The position numbers and the translations under genes were made by a program. Shown here in pieces: positions 42,688-42,853 of a stretch of 42,853 nt of DNA; the first letter of the stretch is position 1; the number at the start of each line of letters is the position of its first letter. The notes beneath the pieces were generated by a model, which worked only from the letters and a program-made list of their open reading frames with translations, was not told the origin of the DNA and did no database searches. Source of the DNA: an uncultured Chloroflexota bacterium (GTDB lineage: Bacteria; Chloroflexota; Dehalococcoidia; CAUJGQ01); the NCBI GenBank assembly GCA_937879875.1, contig CALFMN010000125.1, positions 1-42,853 on the forward strand, in the 5' to 3' direction.

Positions 42688-42853
42688 TGCCCTTCCCCCA
42701 ATACTAGGGGAAGGGCGATCCAGGCGAGAGCGTTCCGAGGCTGCGCCGGGTTAGTCAGACACTGCTGGTCGCGCCCCTGCAGGTCTGCGAGAAGACCATG
42801 CCTTCAGCCTCAATCGTCCGCCGATAGATCTCCCCTTCCCCTAGTATTGGGGG
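42688..42853. repeat. Inverted-repeat element, divergent relative of the palindromic family (cut by window edge)
   Basis: CCCTTCCCC/GGGGAAGGG forms a hairpin at about 42690-42715. The segment cccccaatactaggggaagg at 42695-42714 returns as its exact complement at 42834-42853, at the window edge. The core has GAGAGCGTTCC at the same distance from the hairpin as GGAGCGTTCC in copies B-D. No gene lies inside. Confidence 0.6.

Overview
The window is about 69% GC, has no rRNA or tRNA gene that I can recognise, and carries about 45 protein genes in short operons on both strands. The gene content fits a free-living, aerobic, nitrate-assimilating member of the Chloroflexota (a Thermomicrobia- or Dehalococcoidia-like soil or hot-spring lineage). 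It includes a split cytochrome b with Rieske protein and multidomain cytochrome c, a hypoxanthine phosphoribosyltransferase with a nuclease-like N-terminal domain, IS630 relatives and a zinc-ribbon/FHA/VWA/PP2C cluster. This placement is inference from gene families, not from a marker gene.

Layout. 1-52 is one end of a MITE, and an IS630-family element with a dead transposase sits at its TA edge (50-1404). 1486-2088 is a lipoprotein gene with an in-frame amber stop. 2393-6023 encodes an assimilatory nitrate reductase and a nitrate transporter. 6500-7271 holds a small unknown protein and a retropepsin-like protein. 7459-10635 holds two tandem ferritin-like paralogues (one with metal ligands, one without) and a crotonase. 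10945-11854 holds an HTH remnant and a PAS protein with a degenerate kinase dimerisation segment. 12145-17610 is a minus-strand signalling block: PP2C phosphatase, VWA, FHA, ParA and an RHH-like protein. 18078-27947 is mostly single metabolic genes: APH-like kinase, DinB pair, 2-hydroxyacid dehydrogenase, small proteins, cobalamin-binding protein, TMEM175 channel, crotonase, Eis-like acetyltransferase and FGGY kinase. 28428-29303 is a secreted protein with its own promoter and terminator. 29670-31503 is a methyltransferase and a YchF-like ATPase. 31663-35858 is the cytochrome bc operon. 36177-36835 is an extremely GC-rich segment bounded by inverted repeats. 36925-38688 is a methyltransferase and a degenerate GGDEF protein. 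38702-41744 holds an SH3 protein, the HPRT fusion and a PLP enzyme. 41988-42665 is a monooxygenase-like protein and a thioesterase.

The strongest unexplained structure is a family of about 230-bp palindromic repeats (10626, 17745, 29407, a partial copy at 40394 and a divergent relative at 42688). In each copy the variable internal segment differs in sequence but keeps self-complementarity, which points to selection on structure. A second theme is small inverted-repeat elements that touch genes precisely: one repeat supplies the stop codon of the crotonase at 10635, and a MITE sits on the TA of the TAG stop of the crotonase at 24197. A third is a shared 17-bp dyad, CTGTTA-N5-TAACAG, found in front of the parA gene and inside a plausible promoter at 21770-21800.

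Functionally, the nitrate genes provide nitrogen, and the bc complex with its cytochrome c/cupredoxin fusion provides electron transfer. The PP2C-FHA-VWA-ParA block looks like a phosphothreonine-based signalling module. All functions are read from motifs and remembered family features; no database search was run.
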